From a virus: a DNA stretch of 20,126 nucleotides. Position numbers and translations under genes: made by a program. Positions within the stretch are counted from its first letter, which is position 1, and the number at the start of each line of letters is the position of its first letter. The DNA is taken from positions 1 through 20,126 of IMG/VR virus record IMGVR_UViG_3300030085_000209. The stretch is one strand, 5' to 3'. Under the pieces are notes generated by a model. The model was given only the letters and a program-made list of their open reading frames with translations, made no database searches and was not told where the DNA came from. Shown one piece after another: positions 1 to 6,679 of the stretch.

Positions 1-199
1 TGGCATATAATAGTGCATCATCTATCTTTGCAGATAAGTCTTTATCTTTTTCTATTAGTGGCGATAGATCTACAGATGGCGTAGCTTCTATTGCATCAAG
101 GCGTGTATTGAACTGGCCCCAGGTATAGAACCCTCCGCCGATCGCTCCAATCACACCAACAAGTGCGGCATATGTACTAAGTTTTTCTATAATTTTCAT
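1..199 (-). CDS. Small single-TM membrane protein, 3' part outside window
   Basis: The reading frame opens with ATG at 199 and stays open to the window edge, giving 66 visible residues. An AAGGAG ribosome-binding site lies five bases before the ATG, and the start shares one base with the stop of the preceding secreted protein (TGATG junction). The N-terminus (MKIIEKLSTYAALVGVIGAI) has a short basic lead and then a hydrophobic segment ending in a Gly-Gly-Gly stretch at about residues 12-23. A polar, probably helical region follows. This is the layout of a small anchored protein with a cytoplasmic or periplasmic coiled region. Its position behind a lysozyme-like protein and secreted proteins suggests an envelope role, possibly lysis-related, but no family is recognised. 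The C-terminus is unseen. Confidence 0.8.
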   Translation of the reverse strand, partial: MKIIEKLSTYAALVGVIGAIGGGFYTWGQFNTRLDAIEATPSVDLSPLIEKDKDLSAKIDDALLYA

Positions 200-1728
200 C
201 AGTTCTCCTTAAGTTTTTTTAATTCTAACATAATCGATAGCTTTTGTCTAGCTAAAAATTCCATCCTCTCTTCGAAGATTTGCATAGGATCATTAGCAGA
301 ATAGGCAGATAGGGTAACACCAGCATATATTTGTATACTATAGCTACCCAAATCTACCTGATTCTCAAATAATTCTAAGTTAGCATCTTGATAGATATCT
401 TTAGATTCGTAAAACTGTACCTCCTTGTAGGAATCTAACTCTGGTTGAATTAACATCCTATCAATTTTGCTTAGTTGTTTCTCAACATTCTTTAGTTCTA
501 CTGTAGTTCCTCCAACATCTGTAGATATTTCAATTTGTTTCTCGGACTCCGTTGATATCTTTTCTTCGTCTCCTGCCTCTGCAGTCTGTACCTCGGTGTC
601 CTCAGATTCTTCGCTATCGGGTTCTGCTTCTTCAGTTGTTTCATCTTCATCCTCATTAGCCTCCGATACGCTCTCTTTGTTTTCTGGCTCCTCTTCCATT
701 GATTCACCAGTATCTTCCATAGTCTCTTCATTCTGAACCTCCTTTGTTGGTTCTTCCGCTTCTTCTATGGTAGCTTCCTCCTCGACTTCCATCATGGGTT
801 CAGCTTCCGCTTCCATCTCCGCTACTTCTATTTCTTCTTCCTCAATAACTTCCATGTCAGCTTCTTCTATTATCTCCATCTCTTCTGCAACAATAAACAT
901 TTCTTCAAATTCCTCAAAAGATTCTATATCTTCAAAAGGTATTTCTTCTGGCATTGTTTCTGGAAGTAGATCTATGATAATAAACTCGTCTTCAAAAGTA
1001 AATTCTTCTTCAAAGAAATCTTCTGGTATATCGTCTATAACATCTACTATATCATCTATAGCTTCTTGTGCATCTTCATTAATAGGGGGCAGATTGTTGT
1101 ATGTTAAAGTTAATGTAACGTTATCTACATCTGGACCGCGATGATAATTATCATAAGCCGTGCCTGCAGTTTCATTAAATAACTCTGCCCTAATTGTAAT
1201 ATCTGTTTGTGTATTTGAACCTTGGATGTATTCATTTGTATAGTTTGTAAACTTGTTACCAGTTGAACCGCTAGTGCCAGTTATCTCTCTAACTTGTGTA
1301 GACACGGACCCATCAGCTCCTGTAATAGTTTGTTTAAGAGTAAGTGTGTTTTCTATGTTATTCCAAAACCATACGTCTGCCCCCATAGTAGAGGTAAACC
1401 CTTGGTTCATTTGGAATTGTGTTAAGTGATCATCATCTACTATATCTACATCTTGATATACATTATCTTCTTCATGCCCTTCAAATGCTAATACACCTCC
1501 ACTACTATCCATACCTGTTTCGTATGGAAATCCATTCCAAGCACCATGTGTGTGAATACCATCGTCTCCATCTGTTGACCAACCAGTCGTAGTTGTAGTA
1601 TTGCCAGTTCCAAAAGTGGAATTGTTAAGAAGGTTTTCTGTAGTTACAGTCTGTGCGTTTGCAACGCTGTAAACACATAGAAAAGATATGGCTATTGAAA
1701 GCCATATGCTATAGTATAACCATCTCAT
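199..1728 (-). CDS. Secreted surface protein with Glu-rich spacer
   Basis: This 509-residue protein starts with a clear Sec signal peptide: hydrophobic from about residue 3 to 22, ending SVANAQ with probable cleavage after Ala25. Residues ~26-215 are rich in Thr, Asn, Gly and Asp and look like a beta-sandwich or carbohydrate-binding domain (an NLLNNSTF motif, then GW, a His/Gly/Trp stretch and many aromatic residues). Residues ~216-400 are an extremely acidic, low-complexity Glu/Asp spacer with almost no basic residues. The C-terminal ~110 residues regain mixed composition and end in a basic helix. The start overlaps the preceding stop as ATGA. Secretion plus a glycan-binding-like head suggests a protein placed on the host or virion surface, such as an adhesin or exclusion factor. 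No family is named with confidence. Confidence 0.85.
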   Translation of the reverse strand: MRWLYYSIWLSIAISFLCVYSVANAQTVTTENLLNNSTFGTGNTTTTTGWSTDGDDGIHTHGAWNGFPYETGMDSSGGVLAFEGHEEDNVYQDVDIVDDDHLTQFQMNQGFTSTMGADVWFWNNIENTLTLKQTITGADGSVSTQVREITGTSGSTGNKFTNYTNEYIQGSNTQTDITIRAELFNETAGTAYDNYHRGPDVDNVTLTLTYNNLPPINEDAQEAIDDIVDVIDDIPEDFFEEEFTFEDEFIIIDLLPETMPEEIPFEDIESFEEFEEMFIVAEEMEIIEEADMEVIEEEEIEVAEMEAEAEPMMEVEEEATIEEAEEPTKEVQNEETMEDTGESMEEEPENKESVSEANEDEDETTEEAEPDSEESEDTEVQTAEAGDEEKISTESEKQIEISTDVGGTTVELKNVEKQLSKIDRMLIQPELDSYKEVQFYESKDIYQDANLELFENQVDLGSYSIQIYAGVTLSAYSANDPMQIFEERMEFLARQKLSIMLELKKLKEN

Positions 1729-2468
1729 TGATGAACGTTAAGAGTCGGTACGTATATTACTGGTGCTTCGGTTTCTGTTATTTGACTTTCTAACTGTTTG
1801 TCTAGTTCTTCTTGTGCTTTTCTAGCAGCTTCTTCATCTCTAGCTATTTGATCTGCCAACTCTGCCGCTATCACTGCATCTACTTCTGCTCTAATTTCCA
1901 TACGTTCCTTATACAGTTTATAGTCTGGTCTTAACTCTTCGTACGTATCCCACAATGCAGCAGCTTCGGCGCCTATCTTACCGTCGAATGGGCACGGGGT
2001 GCCTGCAGCTTCCATCGCCATAAAGACACGAGGATCTTGACATAATACTGCGACACTTGCTACCTTCATACCAAAGTCTTGTAATACTTTAGCAAGTTTA
2101 ATACGCTCACAGTTGAGATCAACTACATGTTTACCGCCAGAAAGCCCAAATACACCAGTGCTAACAGAACCGCTAACCCCCATCGAGCACACGTCTTGAG
2201 ACATGCTTGAATAGGATGGACTGTTTGCGGAAGGCGGTGGTATTTCTGCCCCGTTCGTGCTTGATGTAGTGGTACTCGTCGTGGTATTGGTCTGCCCTCC
2301 AGCGTAGGTGTTAGTCGTGGTCGAGGTGTATCCACCTGTGATTTGGGTGTTACTGCCTGACGAATTTGTTTGAGCATTGTTATCATTATTTGAATCCCCC
2401 CATGCAGGTACACTTATACAAAGTATAAGAGTTACTAAAAAAGCTAGTACTAAATTATCTTTTAACAA
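1725..2468 (-). CDS. Secreted Cys-containing protein with Ser/Thr/Asn-rich linker
   Basis: The best start is TTG at 2468, because a GGAGG site sits five bases upstream; an ATG at 2492 in the same frame has no such site and overlaps more of the previous gene. From the TTG the protein is 247 residues. It begins with a signal peptide (Lys/Asp lead, hydrophobic core LVLAFLVTLILC, likely cut near VPAWG/DS). A low-complexity Ser/Thr/Asn/Gly linker of ~60 residues follows, then PPPSAN and a compact domain with Cys in DVCSMG, NCERIK, LCQDPR and TPCPFD. The last ~60 residues are a charged Ala/Glu-rich helix. The Cys pattern fits disulfides outside the cytoplasm. I recall similar proteins from marine phages but cannot name a function. 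Its stop overlaps the start of the next secreted gene, so the two are probably made together. Confidence 0.82.
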   Translation of the reverse strand: MLKDNLVLAFLVTLILCISVPAWGDSNNDNNAQTNSSGSNTQITGGYTSTTTNTYAGGQTNTTTSTTTSSTNGAEIPPPSANSPSYSSMSQDVCSMGVSGSVSTGVFGLSGGKHVVDLNCERIKLAKVLQDFGMKVASVAVLCQDPRVFMAMEAAGTPCPFDGKIGAEAAALWDTYEELRPDYKLYKERMEIRAEVDAVIAAELADQIARDEEAARKAQEELDKQLESQITETEAPVIYVPTLNVHQ

Positions 2469-2979
2469 GGCTACCTCCGAAATACAAACCAATGATTGCT
2501 GACATGAGATGTGTATCCAGAGGAGTTATAACCACTCCAAAAAATTCTTTATCTAGTACCACCTCTTTTTGTTCTATCAAGAATAAAAATCCTCTTGATA
2601 ACTCAGTCCATGTAATCCAAACACTTGTATCAAAAAATACAGGTACGATTTTGGGCCACACAATTATAGCAAACACTGCTGATAAAGCTATAATCCTACG
2701 GGTAAACTGAAACCCTTTGTTCTCATATGTTCTTGCTTTCTCTACGAAAGACATTTGTTTATCAGCTCTCGCCAATAACATCTTTTGTTCATCTTGTTTT
2801 GCTTTGATACTCTGCGACCAGATAGACATAACTCCACCAAGTACGCTTGAGCCAAGCATTGTAATCATTTCTACAGGCAATCCTCCTAACATTCTAGTTC
2901 CTCCATTCGTTACTTGGGTTACTTCCTTTATGCCCTCTTGGACAATCACTCCTGTAATAACTGCTATTAACCATTCCAT
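2455..2979 (-). CDS. Multi-TM membrane protein (holin-like candidate)
   Basis: This 174-residue protein has several hydrophobic stretches: a short N-terminal one (residues 3-14), about 31-54, about 94-115, and the C-terminal 155-172 that ends in Lys-Arg. Between the second and third is a charged amphipathic helix (Lys/Gln/Glu, ~58-90). It lies directly after the lysozyme-like gene and before two secreted proteins, the usual neighbourhood of holins and spanins, but its length and central helix are larger than classical holins. I see no strong ribosome-binding site before its ATG, which follows the upstream stop by three bases, so translation may be coupled. The holin role is inference from context only. 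Confidence 0.75.
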   Translation of the reverse strand: MEWLIAVITGVIVQEGIKEVTQVTNGGTRMLGGLPVEMITMLGSSVLGGVMSIWSQSIKAKQDEQKMLLARADKQMSFVEKARTYENKGFQFTRRIIALSAVFAIIVWPKIVPVFFDTSVWITWTELSRGFLFLIEQKEVVLDKEFFGVVITPLDTHLMSAIIGLYFGGSLVKR

Positions 2980-2982
2980 TCA

Positions 2983-3528
2983 TTATGATTCTATACCAAA
3001 GAACTTATATCCTCTGTCTTTAGTAGCTTTATCTGGATCAGTATGGTGATATATGGCAAACAAATTATAACCAGCTTCTTTATCACCATCTTCAAATGCT
3101 TTTAACAACTCTGTTGTAGATCTTGTTTCATTTAAATCATTATCTTCATCAGTTAATTGTTGTTGTAAATTTCCTAAAAATAAATCTTTTTGTTGTTCTG
3201 GTTTTAAATTTTTTACTCCTATTTCTTCTGCTTTTGATAGCCACAATGGTATGCTGTAACCGTTGGCTTCATATACATTTTTAGTTCTTTGAATAGCTGT
3301 TTCAAATGCATCATCTGTAAATTGATATATACCTTTTGCAGTAGTCTTTGGATTGTCTAAATTTTCTCCGTAACTACTTTCAATACCAGATACTATATTA
3401 GCATAATTATTTATTGTTTCATTGCTTAAACCGTAATTATCTCTAAGTATATTATCCATTTTGGTACCATGAATTAAATCACCTAAGGCGTTCATACCTC
3501 CAGATATTAAATTTTTAATACCCTCCAT
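2983..3528 (-). CDS. Lytic transglycosylase / lysozyme-like protein
   Basis: It probably cleaves the glycan backbone of peptidoglycan, either for lysis or for DNA entry. Counting from the ATG at 3528 (181 residues), residues ~42-90 contain IVSGIESSYG, with Glu50 as the expected catalytic acid, followed by AKGIYQFT, the GLYQ-like motif of goose-type/SLT lysozyme folds. The rest is helical and charged, ending with HHTDPD and a short tail. The frame stays open back to a GTG at 3630, and that extension would read like a signal peptide. The shorter start is preferred because the upstream stretch encodes a Cys-rich ORF in another frame and an AAAGGATATGGG site precedes the ATG at 3528. If the long form were real, the enzyme would be Sec-exported. 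Family is fairly sure; exact role is not. Confidence 0.75.
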   Translation of the reverse strand: MEGIKNLISGGMNALGDLIHGTKMDNILRDNYGLSNETINNYANIVSGIESSYGENLDNPKTTAKGIYQFTDDAFETAIQRTKNVYEANGYSIPLWLSKAEEIGVKNLKPEQQKDLFLGNLQQQLTDEDNDLNETRSTTELLKAFEDGDKEAGYNLFAIYHHTDPDKATKDRGYKFFGIES

Positions 3529-3649
3529 CCCATATCCTTTCGGTTTCTGTATCGTCGTGCTCACAGTTAGAGCATTCACATTGACCGCCCATACAAGAAC
3601 CGCCATTGCTACAGTGACACGCATGACCACAGTTAATACACTCAGGCAT
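3515..3649 (-). CDS. Cys-rich zinc-binding-like small protein
   Basis: A 44-residue frame starts at ATG 3649, overlapping the previous gene's end by eight bases, and stops at 3515, fourteen bases inside the transglycosylase gene. Cys fall at residues 4, 7, 11, 13, 19, 24, 26 and 29, with His at 9, 12 and 31; the head reads MPECINCGHACHC. Two C-x2-C pairs and a CHC cluster imply one or two structural zinc ions. The tail is acidic and ends in GGY. An AGGGA sequence about nine bases upstream could serve as ribosome-binding site. The overlap architecture matches the rest of the operon. The dense, ordered Cys/His pattern is hard to get by chance. Function unknown; a zinc-ribbon regulator or adaptor is possible. 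Confidence 0.68.
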   Translation of the reverse strand: MPECINCGHACHCSNGGSCMGGQCECSNCEHDDTETERIWDGGY

Positions 3650-3893
3650 TAGAGGGTATCCCTAGTTTCATATCTTCAAACATTTCTATTGGATATGAGT
3701 CCACTTCAAAACATATAGAATCAAAGTGAGCATTATAATCTCCTTGACTTTTGGCATACTCTTTAAAATTTTCTATATACATTTCAGTGGATATTAAACA
3801 CGTATCCATATCTGGATATAAATATCCTTGATACTTTACTGATGGCCAGTTTGGCATTGATGTAATTATTATTGCCATAAATACTTTTATCAT
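3642..3893 (-). CDS. Small protein with hydrophobic N-terminus, possibly exported
   Basis: 83 residues, starting at ATG 3893 with an AGGAG site four bases upstream; the start shares one base with the upstream stop (TGATG). The N-terminus (MIKVFMAIIITSMP) has one Lys and then a short hydrophobic run, which could be a weak signal peptide. The mature part has Cys32 and Cys61, numerous Tyr/Asp and ends in acidic residues with a Pro-Ser-Asn tail. Two well-spaced Cys after a hydrophobic leader suggest a disulfide in a periplasmic domain. It lies in the envelope-directed cassette. No family recognised. Confidence 0.75.
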   Translation of the reverse strand: MIKVFMAIIITSMPNWPSVKYQGYLYPDMDTCLISTEMYIENFKEYAKSQGDYNAHFDSICFEVDSYPIEMFEDMKLGIPSNA

Positions 3894-4102
3894 CAGGCTC
3901 CTATTGACTTTTCAATTTGCGCCGCAGTCTTAGTTGGCTTCAAAGGTTGTTTTATTTTAGCCGACTTAACTTTATATATCGGTCTTTTATTATTTTTGTT
4001 ACCTTGTCGCTTACCGAAAGTAACTTTATGTTCCAAATGTCTGGGCGGAGTCTTGCGTCTACCTTGTAATTGTTTACTAATCCCCGCTCTGCTGATCGCC
4101 AT
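3893..4102 (-). CDS. Small basic protein, unknown
   Basis: 69 residues and very basic: about 19 Lys/Arg with only two Glu. It begins MAISRAGISKQL, a head I associate with small proteins near the structural genes of other phages, although I cannot name a family. The basic composition suggests binding of nucleic acid or the virion interior. Its ATG lies inside the end of the preceding 41-residue frame (26-base overlap), and its stop shares a base with the next start. It is the second gene of the transcription unit led by the promoter at 4225-4253. Confidence 0.75.
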   Translation of the reverse strand: MAISRAGISKQLQGRRKTPPRHLEHKVTFGKRQGNKNNKRPIYKVKSAKIKQPLKPTKTAAQIEKSIGA

Positions 4103-4202
4103 TGTCTTCTTCCTTTGGTTCTTCTACTTTAACAGCATCGCCACCTATTTTAACAATGCCCATTTGAAACATTTGATCGTCTGTCCATGGTTGATTATTC
4201 AT
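4077..4202 (-). CDS. 41-residue acidic small protein, first gene of late cassette
   Basis: A short frame starts at ATG 4202 with a near-perfect GGAGG site five bases upstream and ends at 4077. It begins MNNQPWTDDQMFQMGIVKIG and then turns into a Glu/Asp-rich tail. It is the first frame after a strong promoter candidate whose start site would lie about 15 bases upstream of the ATG. The downstream basic protein starts within its last 26 bases. A tidy acidic/basic pair produced from overlapping frames could interact, but that is inference. No family recognised. Confidence 0.72.
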   Translation of the reverse strand: MNNQPWTDDQMFQMGIVKIGGDAVKVEEPKEEDNGDQQSGD

Positions 4203-4224
4203 AATTTCCTCCAAATAATCTTAC

Positions 4225-4253
4225 ATTATACCAGACAAAGGGGGCACATTCAA
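4225..4253 (-). promoter_or_regulatory. Extended -10 promoter for late cassette
   Basis: On the minus strand a TTGAAT -35 (4248-4253) and a perfect TATAAT -10 (4225-4230) are separated by 17 bases. The spacer ends in TGG, giving the extended TGN element. The metallophosphoesterase gene stops at 4272, and the first downstream gene starts at 4202 with a GGAGG site, so the leader would be only about 15 bases. This should drive the genes from 4202 to the left edge. Confidence 0.72.
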
Positions 4254-4259
4254 GCCCCC
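4240..4259 (-). terminator. GC-rich hairpin after metallophosphoesterase gene
   Basis: GGGGGC (4240-4245) pairs with GCCCCC (4254-4259) around an eight-base loop, just after the stop at 4272. Read on the minus strand, a short TTTGT follows, so the U-tract is weak. The -35 of the late promoter lies in the loop and arm, so termination of the oxygenase unit and initiation of the late unit are superimposed. Confidence 0.5.
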
Positions 4260-4271
4260 AATGAATCGGAT

Positions 4272-5504
4272 TTATGCGGCCCATTGAAGCCATTGTTTAC
4301 CACGTTTTTTAACAGGTGCTTCTTCACAAATGATAGGTACTTGAAAAGTTACACCATGTTGTGGGTGTGTAAACCATAAAGCCTGTTTTGGTGTTTCAAA
4401 AGCAAAACGATTACTCATAGCGTACTCGTCATAACCTTTGAGAGAGCCATTTACAATAGCTCCTTTGATAGATATATACTGATGGAAGTGCCCCATGATA
4501 ACATAGTCAATGGACTTACCAAGGTTGGTATATTCTGATCTAACCTTCTGAACTCCTCTCGCAATAGGCCCAAGCATTCCAACAATACCAGTACCTCCTC
4601 GCACACCAAGCCTATCGCCGTGTGTTAGTAGATATGTAGTGTCGTATACTTTATAATACGTATCGAATCCAGTTGGTATCTGAAATTTAATTCTGTTATC
4701 ATTAACAGATTTAAAATGTTTCTCTAATAAATTATACAGCATCCAATCAAAACTAAGATGTGCAGCTTCTTTATTTCTGTACTGCTGATAAGCACGAGAG
4801 TGATTACCGTAACACGTAGGTACAAATACCTTACCAAACTTATCAGCTAGTGTAGTAATTGTCCAGATCAGTTGATCAAATAATTCTAATACATGATCTA
4901 TAGTTGTGCCATCATTTGATTCTGTTAACTCATCGTGTATGTTACCAGACATCATATCACCACCCAAGGCCAGTACTATTCCTGGATACTTAGGATTCAC
5001 CATGTGATTGTGACATAAGTCTATGGCATTTTCTACTGTAGTTTTTAATCTAGTTTGTGAAATCTTTTTATTAAAACTATTTAGATTATTTACCGCATCT
5101 TTCTTAACTACTTCTCCGTAGTGAAAATCAGATAAGAATAATGTAGGCACACCTGGTGTATTTTTAGATGGAGTAGATTTAATTGTCCACTTGGGTGGCT
5201 TGGGGTCATACTCACCTAATTTAAATACATGCTTTCGTATGTAACTAGCTGTAACATTTTGTAATGTTGCTTCTTCTAATTGACTTTTAAGATCTCTTAT
5301 CTGTATGTCATGTGTCATCTTCTGTTCTGCTAAAGCAACTTCCAAGTCAGGAGACTTAACAGTTGGTGTTATGTTATGTCTCTTGGCTTTGGCTACTCTA
5401 TCACAAAGAGTGGGTCTTGGAATACCCAAACTTCTAGCCGCTTCGGACTTATTTCCTTTGGCTAATACTAAAGCATTAACTGCTTTTTGTAATTTTGTGT
5501 CCAT
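4272..5504 (-). CDS. HTH-calcineurin-like metallophosphoesterase fusion
   Basis: 410 residues. The N-terminal ~45 residues form a Fis-type helix-turn-helix (GNKSEAARSLGIPRPTLCDR), followed by a charged coiled region to about residue 90. Residues ~118-345 carry all five calcineurin-like signatures: LSDFHYG (Asp126, His128), LGGDM (Asp183), CYGNHSR (Asn234, His235), LLTHGDR (His295) and MGHFHQY (His339, His341). This predicts a two-metal phosphoesterase, related in fold to SbcD/Mre11, lambda phosphatase and other phage MPEs. The HTH may target it to DNA, suggesting a nuclease or phosphatase acting on DNA. An AGGAG site seven bases before the ATG supports the start. It is the last gene of the unit led by the oxygenase. 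Confidence 0.88.
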   Translation of the reverse strand: MDTKLQKAVNALVLAKGNKSEAARSLGIPRPTLCDRVAKAKRHNITPTVKSPDLEVALAEQKMTHDIQIRDLKSQLEEATLQNVTASYIRKHVFKLGEYDPKPPKWTIKSTPSKNTPGVPTLFLSDFHYGEVVKKDAVNNLNSFNKKISQTRLKTTVENAIDLCHNHMVNPKYPGIVLALGGDMMSGNIHDELTESNDGTTIDHVLELFDQLIWTITTLADKFGKVFVPTCYGNHSRAYQQYRNKEAAHLSFDWMLYNLLEKHFKSVNDNRIKFQIPTGFDTYYKVYDTTYLLTHGDRLGVRGGTGIVGMLGPIARGVQKVRSEYTNLGKSIDYVIMGHFHQYISIKGAIVNGSLKGYDEYAMSNRFAFETPKQALWFTHPQHGVTFQVPIICEEAPVKKRGKQWLQWAA

Positions 5505-5691
5505 GTTTTGTCTCCTGTTTTCTAAGTTCTTTTCGTTCTTTTTTTAAAGCCTGCGCTATACCACGCCATTCATCTCTGTCCTTAAAATCTAGTCTTTCCC
5601 ATATAGGCACCTTGCCTTTCTTACCTCTTCTAAAATCATAGAATAATTTTTTAGCATACCCATCATATTTAGTTTCTTTTTCTTGGTACAT
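5476..5691 (-). CDS. Small Lys/Arg-rich protein, unknown
   Basis: The frame is open back to 5706, but a GGGAG site points to the ATG at 5691, giving 71 residues (MYQEKETKYDGYAKK...). It is highly charged, with KKLFYDFRRGKKGK near the middle and a helical Lys/Glu tail. The composition suggests a nucleic-acid-binding or adaptor protein. It overlaps the end of the upstream 106-residue gene and the beginning of the metallophosphoesterase gene, and so is probably co-translated with them. No family recognised. Confidence 0.7.
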   Translation of the reverse strand: MYQEKETKYDGYAKKLFYDFRRGKKGKVPIWERLDFKDRDEWRGIAQALKKERKELRKQETKHGHKITKSS

Positions 5692-5989
5692 CATACTCCC
5701 TTCCAAATCCGTCTATTAATTTACCTACCCTGTTTGGATCACCAGAAGCTAGAACTCTAAAGTGTTTTACAAAATGACCGTTGGGTAAGTCATTATACAA
5801 CCACGTATCTTTCGTCATCTTGTAATTTATGTTACGTATCATAGCTTGGCAATCTAAATATTCTCTGTGATATTTTGCCCTTTCTTTTGGATCGACACGC
5901 ATAGAACGAGATCTAGAATACGCATCTTTACTACGCTTCTGATACTCTTTAATATATTTTTTTAATTCGTCTTGTGTAAAATCATTCAT
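5669..5989 (-). CDS. Small helical/basic protein, unknown
   Basis: 106 residues from ATG 5989, overlapping the oxygenase stop by eight bases. The first ~60 residues look like a charged helical hairpin (KKYIKEYQKRSKDAYSRSRS, then KERAKYHREYLDCQ). The second half has aromatic and Gly/Asp-rich turns and ends PRKRN. There is no convincing ribosome-binding site, so coupling to the oxygenase is likely. No family is recognised. Confidence 0.72.
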   Translation of the reverse strand: MNDFTQDELKKYIKEYQKRSKDAYSRSRSMRVDPKERAKYHREYLDCQAMIRNINYKMTKDTWLYNDLPNGHFVKHFRVLASGDPNRVGKLIDGFGREYDVPRKRN

Positions 5990-6578
5990 AAAATGAATAC
6001 CATCCTGTTATAATATACTTCTCGTTAGTCGGACTAATCTGCCCCACATGAGCATGAGTCCATTCCGCAGGCCATATCAATGTTAAACCTTTTTCTGCAG
6101 GCGCTATAAATGATTGACTTGGAAACTTTGTACCTCCGTTTGGCACGTCATTAAGATATGTCATGAATACTAAAACTCTTTTGGACATTTGATTACCAGT
6201 TCTTTCGGCATGTAATTGTTTGAAACCTTGGTTCGGGGCATAGTATTGTAAATTGTACGGTTCATTAATATTAAAAGGATCTAACATGGTATGACAGTCT
6301 GGAAACTCTCTTAAGTATGCCTCTAAAACTCTTTGTTGCCACACTCTGTATTGATTAAGTGGGTAGTCTCCATTTTCATTTGATATACCTATCTCAGTTG
6401 ATTCTTTATAACTAGGATCAGTAGCAAAACCACCTTCAAAATTTTTATTATAAACTACACCTTCGACTTGGTACTGTTTATTATCATGATACCATTCTAT
6501 TAACTTGTCACAGATATCATGTGGTATATACCAACCACCAATAAACTTATCCCTATCTATACCTTCAAATTTTTTCAC
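5982..6578 (-). CDS. 2OG-Fe(II) oxygenase (prolyl-4-hydroxylase-like)
   Basis: 198 residues from a GTG start at 6578 with an AAGGAG site six bases upstream. The C-terminal half matches the P4Hc-type 2-oxoglutarate/Fe(II) dioxygenase fold: FKQLHAERTG (His123 and Glu125 as the HxD/E iron ligands), YLNDVPNGGTKFP, the strand GLTLIWPAEWTHAHVG (His175, or less likely His177, as distal ligand) and KYIITGW (Lys187 in the place of the 2OG-binding Arg/Lys). The iron motif uses Glu instead of the more usual Asp. Marine phages often carry such enzymes, whose substrates (protein proline, nucleobase or other) remain mostly unknown. It has its own promoter and a structured leader. Confidence 0.9.
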   Translation of the reverse strand: MKKFEGIDRDKFIGGWYIPHDICDKLIEWYHDNKQYQVEGVVYNKNFEGGFATDPSYKESTEIGISNENGDYPLNQYRVWQQRVLEAYLREFPDCHTMLDPFNINEPYNLQYYAPNQGFKQLHAERTGNQMSKRVLVFMTYLNDVPNGGTKFPSQSFIAPAEKGLTLIWPAEWTHAHVGQISPTNEKYIITGWYSFYE

Positions 6579-6598
6579 ACACTTCTCCTTAAAAAGCT

Positions 6599-6630
6599 AA
6601 GGGCAAACCAACCTAAATCAGCTTGCCCTT
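6599..6630 (-). terminator. Hairpin plus U-tract in oxygenase leader (terminator or attenuator)
   Basis: AAGGGCAA (6623-6630 read on the minus strand) pairs with TTGCCCTT (6599-6606), eight base pairs around a 16-base loop, followed by AGC and five T residues (6591-6595). It lies after nrdB but also downstream of the oxygenase promoter, and the oxygenase ribosome-binding site starts right after the T run. It could end nrdAB transcripts and also attenuate the oxygenase unit. Confidence 0.6.
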
Positions 6631-6649
6631 CTGCCCCCCTTATTCTGTA

Positions 6650-6678
6650 ATAATAGCACACTTTCGATTTTGTGTCAA
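6650..6678 (-). promoter_or_regulatory. Consensus promoter for the oxygenase unit
   Basis: TTGACA (6673-6678) and TATTAT (6650-6655) on the minus strand are separated by exactly 17 bases, with the spacer ending TGC (extended -10). The -35 lies one base after the nrdB stop codon at 6680-6682. The transcript would start near 6643 and carry a leader of about 65 bases including the hairpin. Confidence 0.82.
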
Positions 6679-6679
6679 G

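Noticed and set aside
498-731. Basic minus-strand open frame inside the same acidic gene
   Set aside because: It is a frame-shifted reading of Glu-rich codons; the signal-peptide-bearing frame is clearly the real one.
467-1144. Ser-rich plus-strand open frames opposite the acidic secreted protein
   Set aside because: They mirror the Glu/Asp codons of the minus-strand gene (TTC/TCT complements), have low-complexity Ser composition and no ribosome-binding site.
2123-2413. 96-codon minus-strand frame inside the secreted protein gene
   Set aside because: Alternative frame of the Ser/Thr-rich linker; no start signal and no conserved-looking features.
3529-3630. Signal peptide on the transglycosylase
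   Set aside because: The stretch is hydrophobic in that frame but codes for the ordered Cys/His frame in another; a ribosome-binding-like site favours the later start. Kept as an alternative in the entry.
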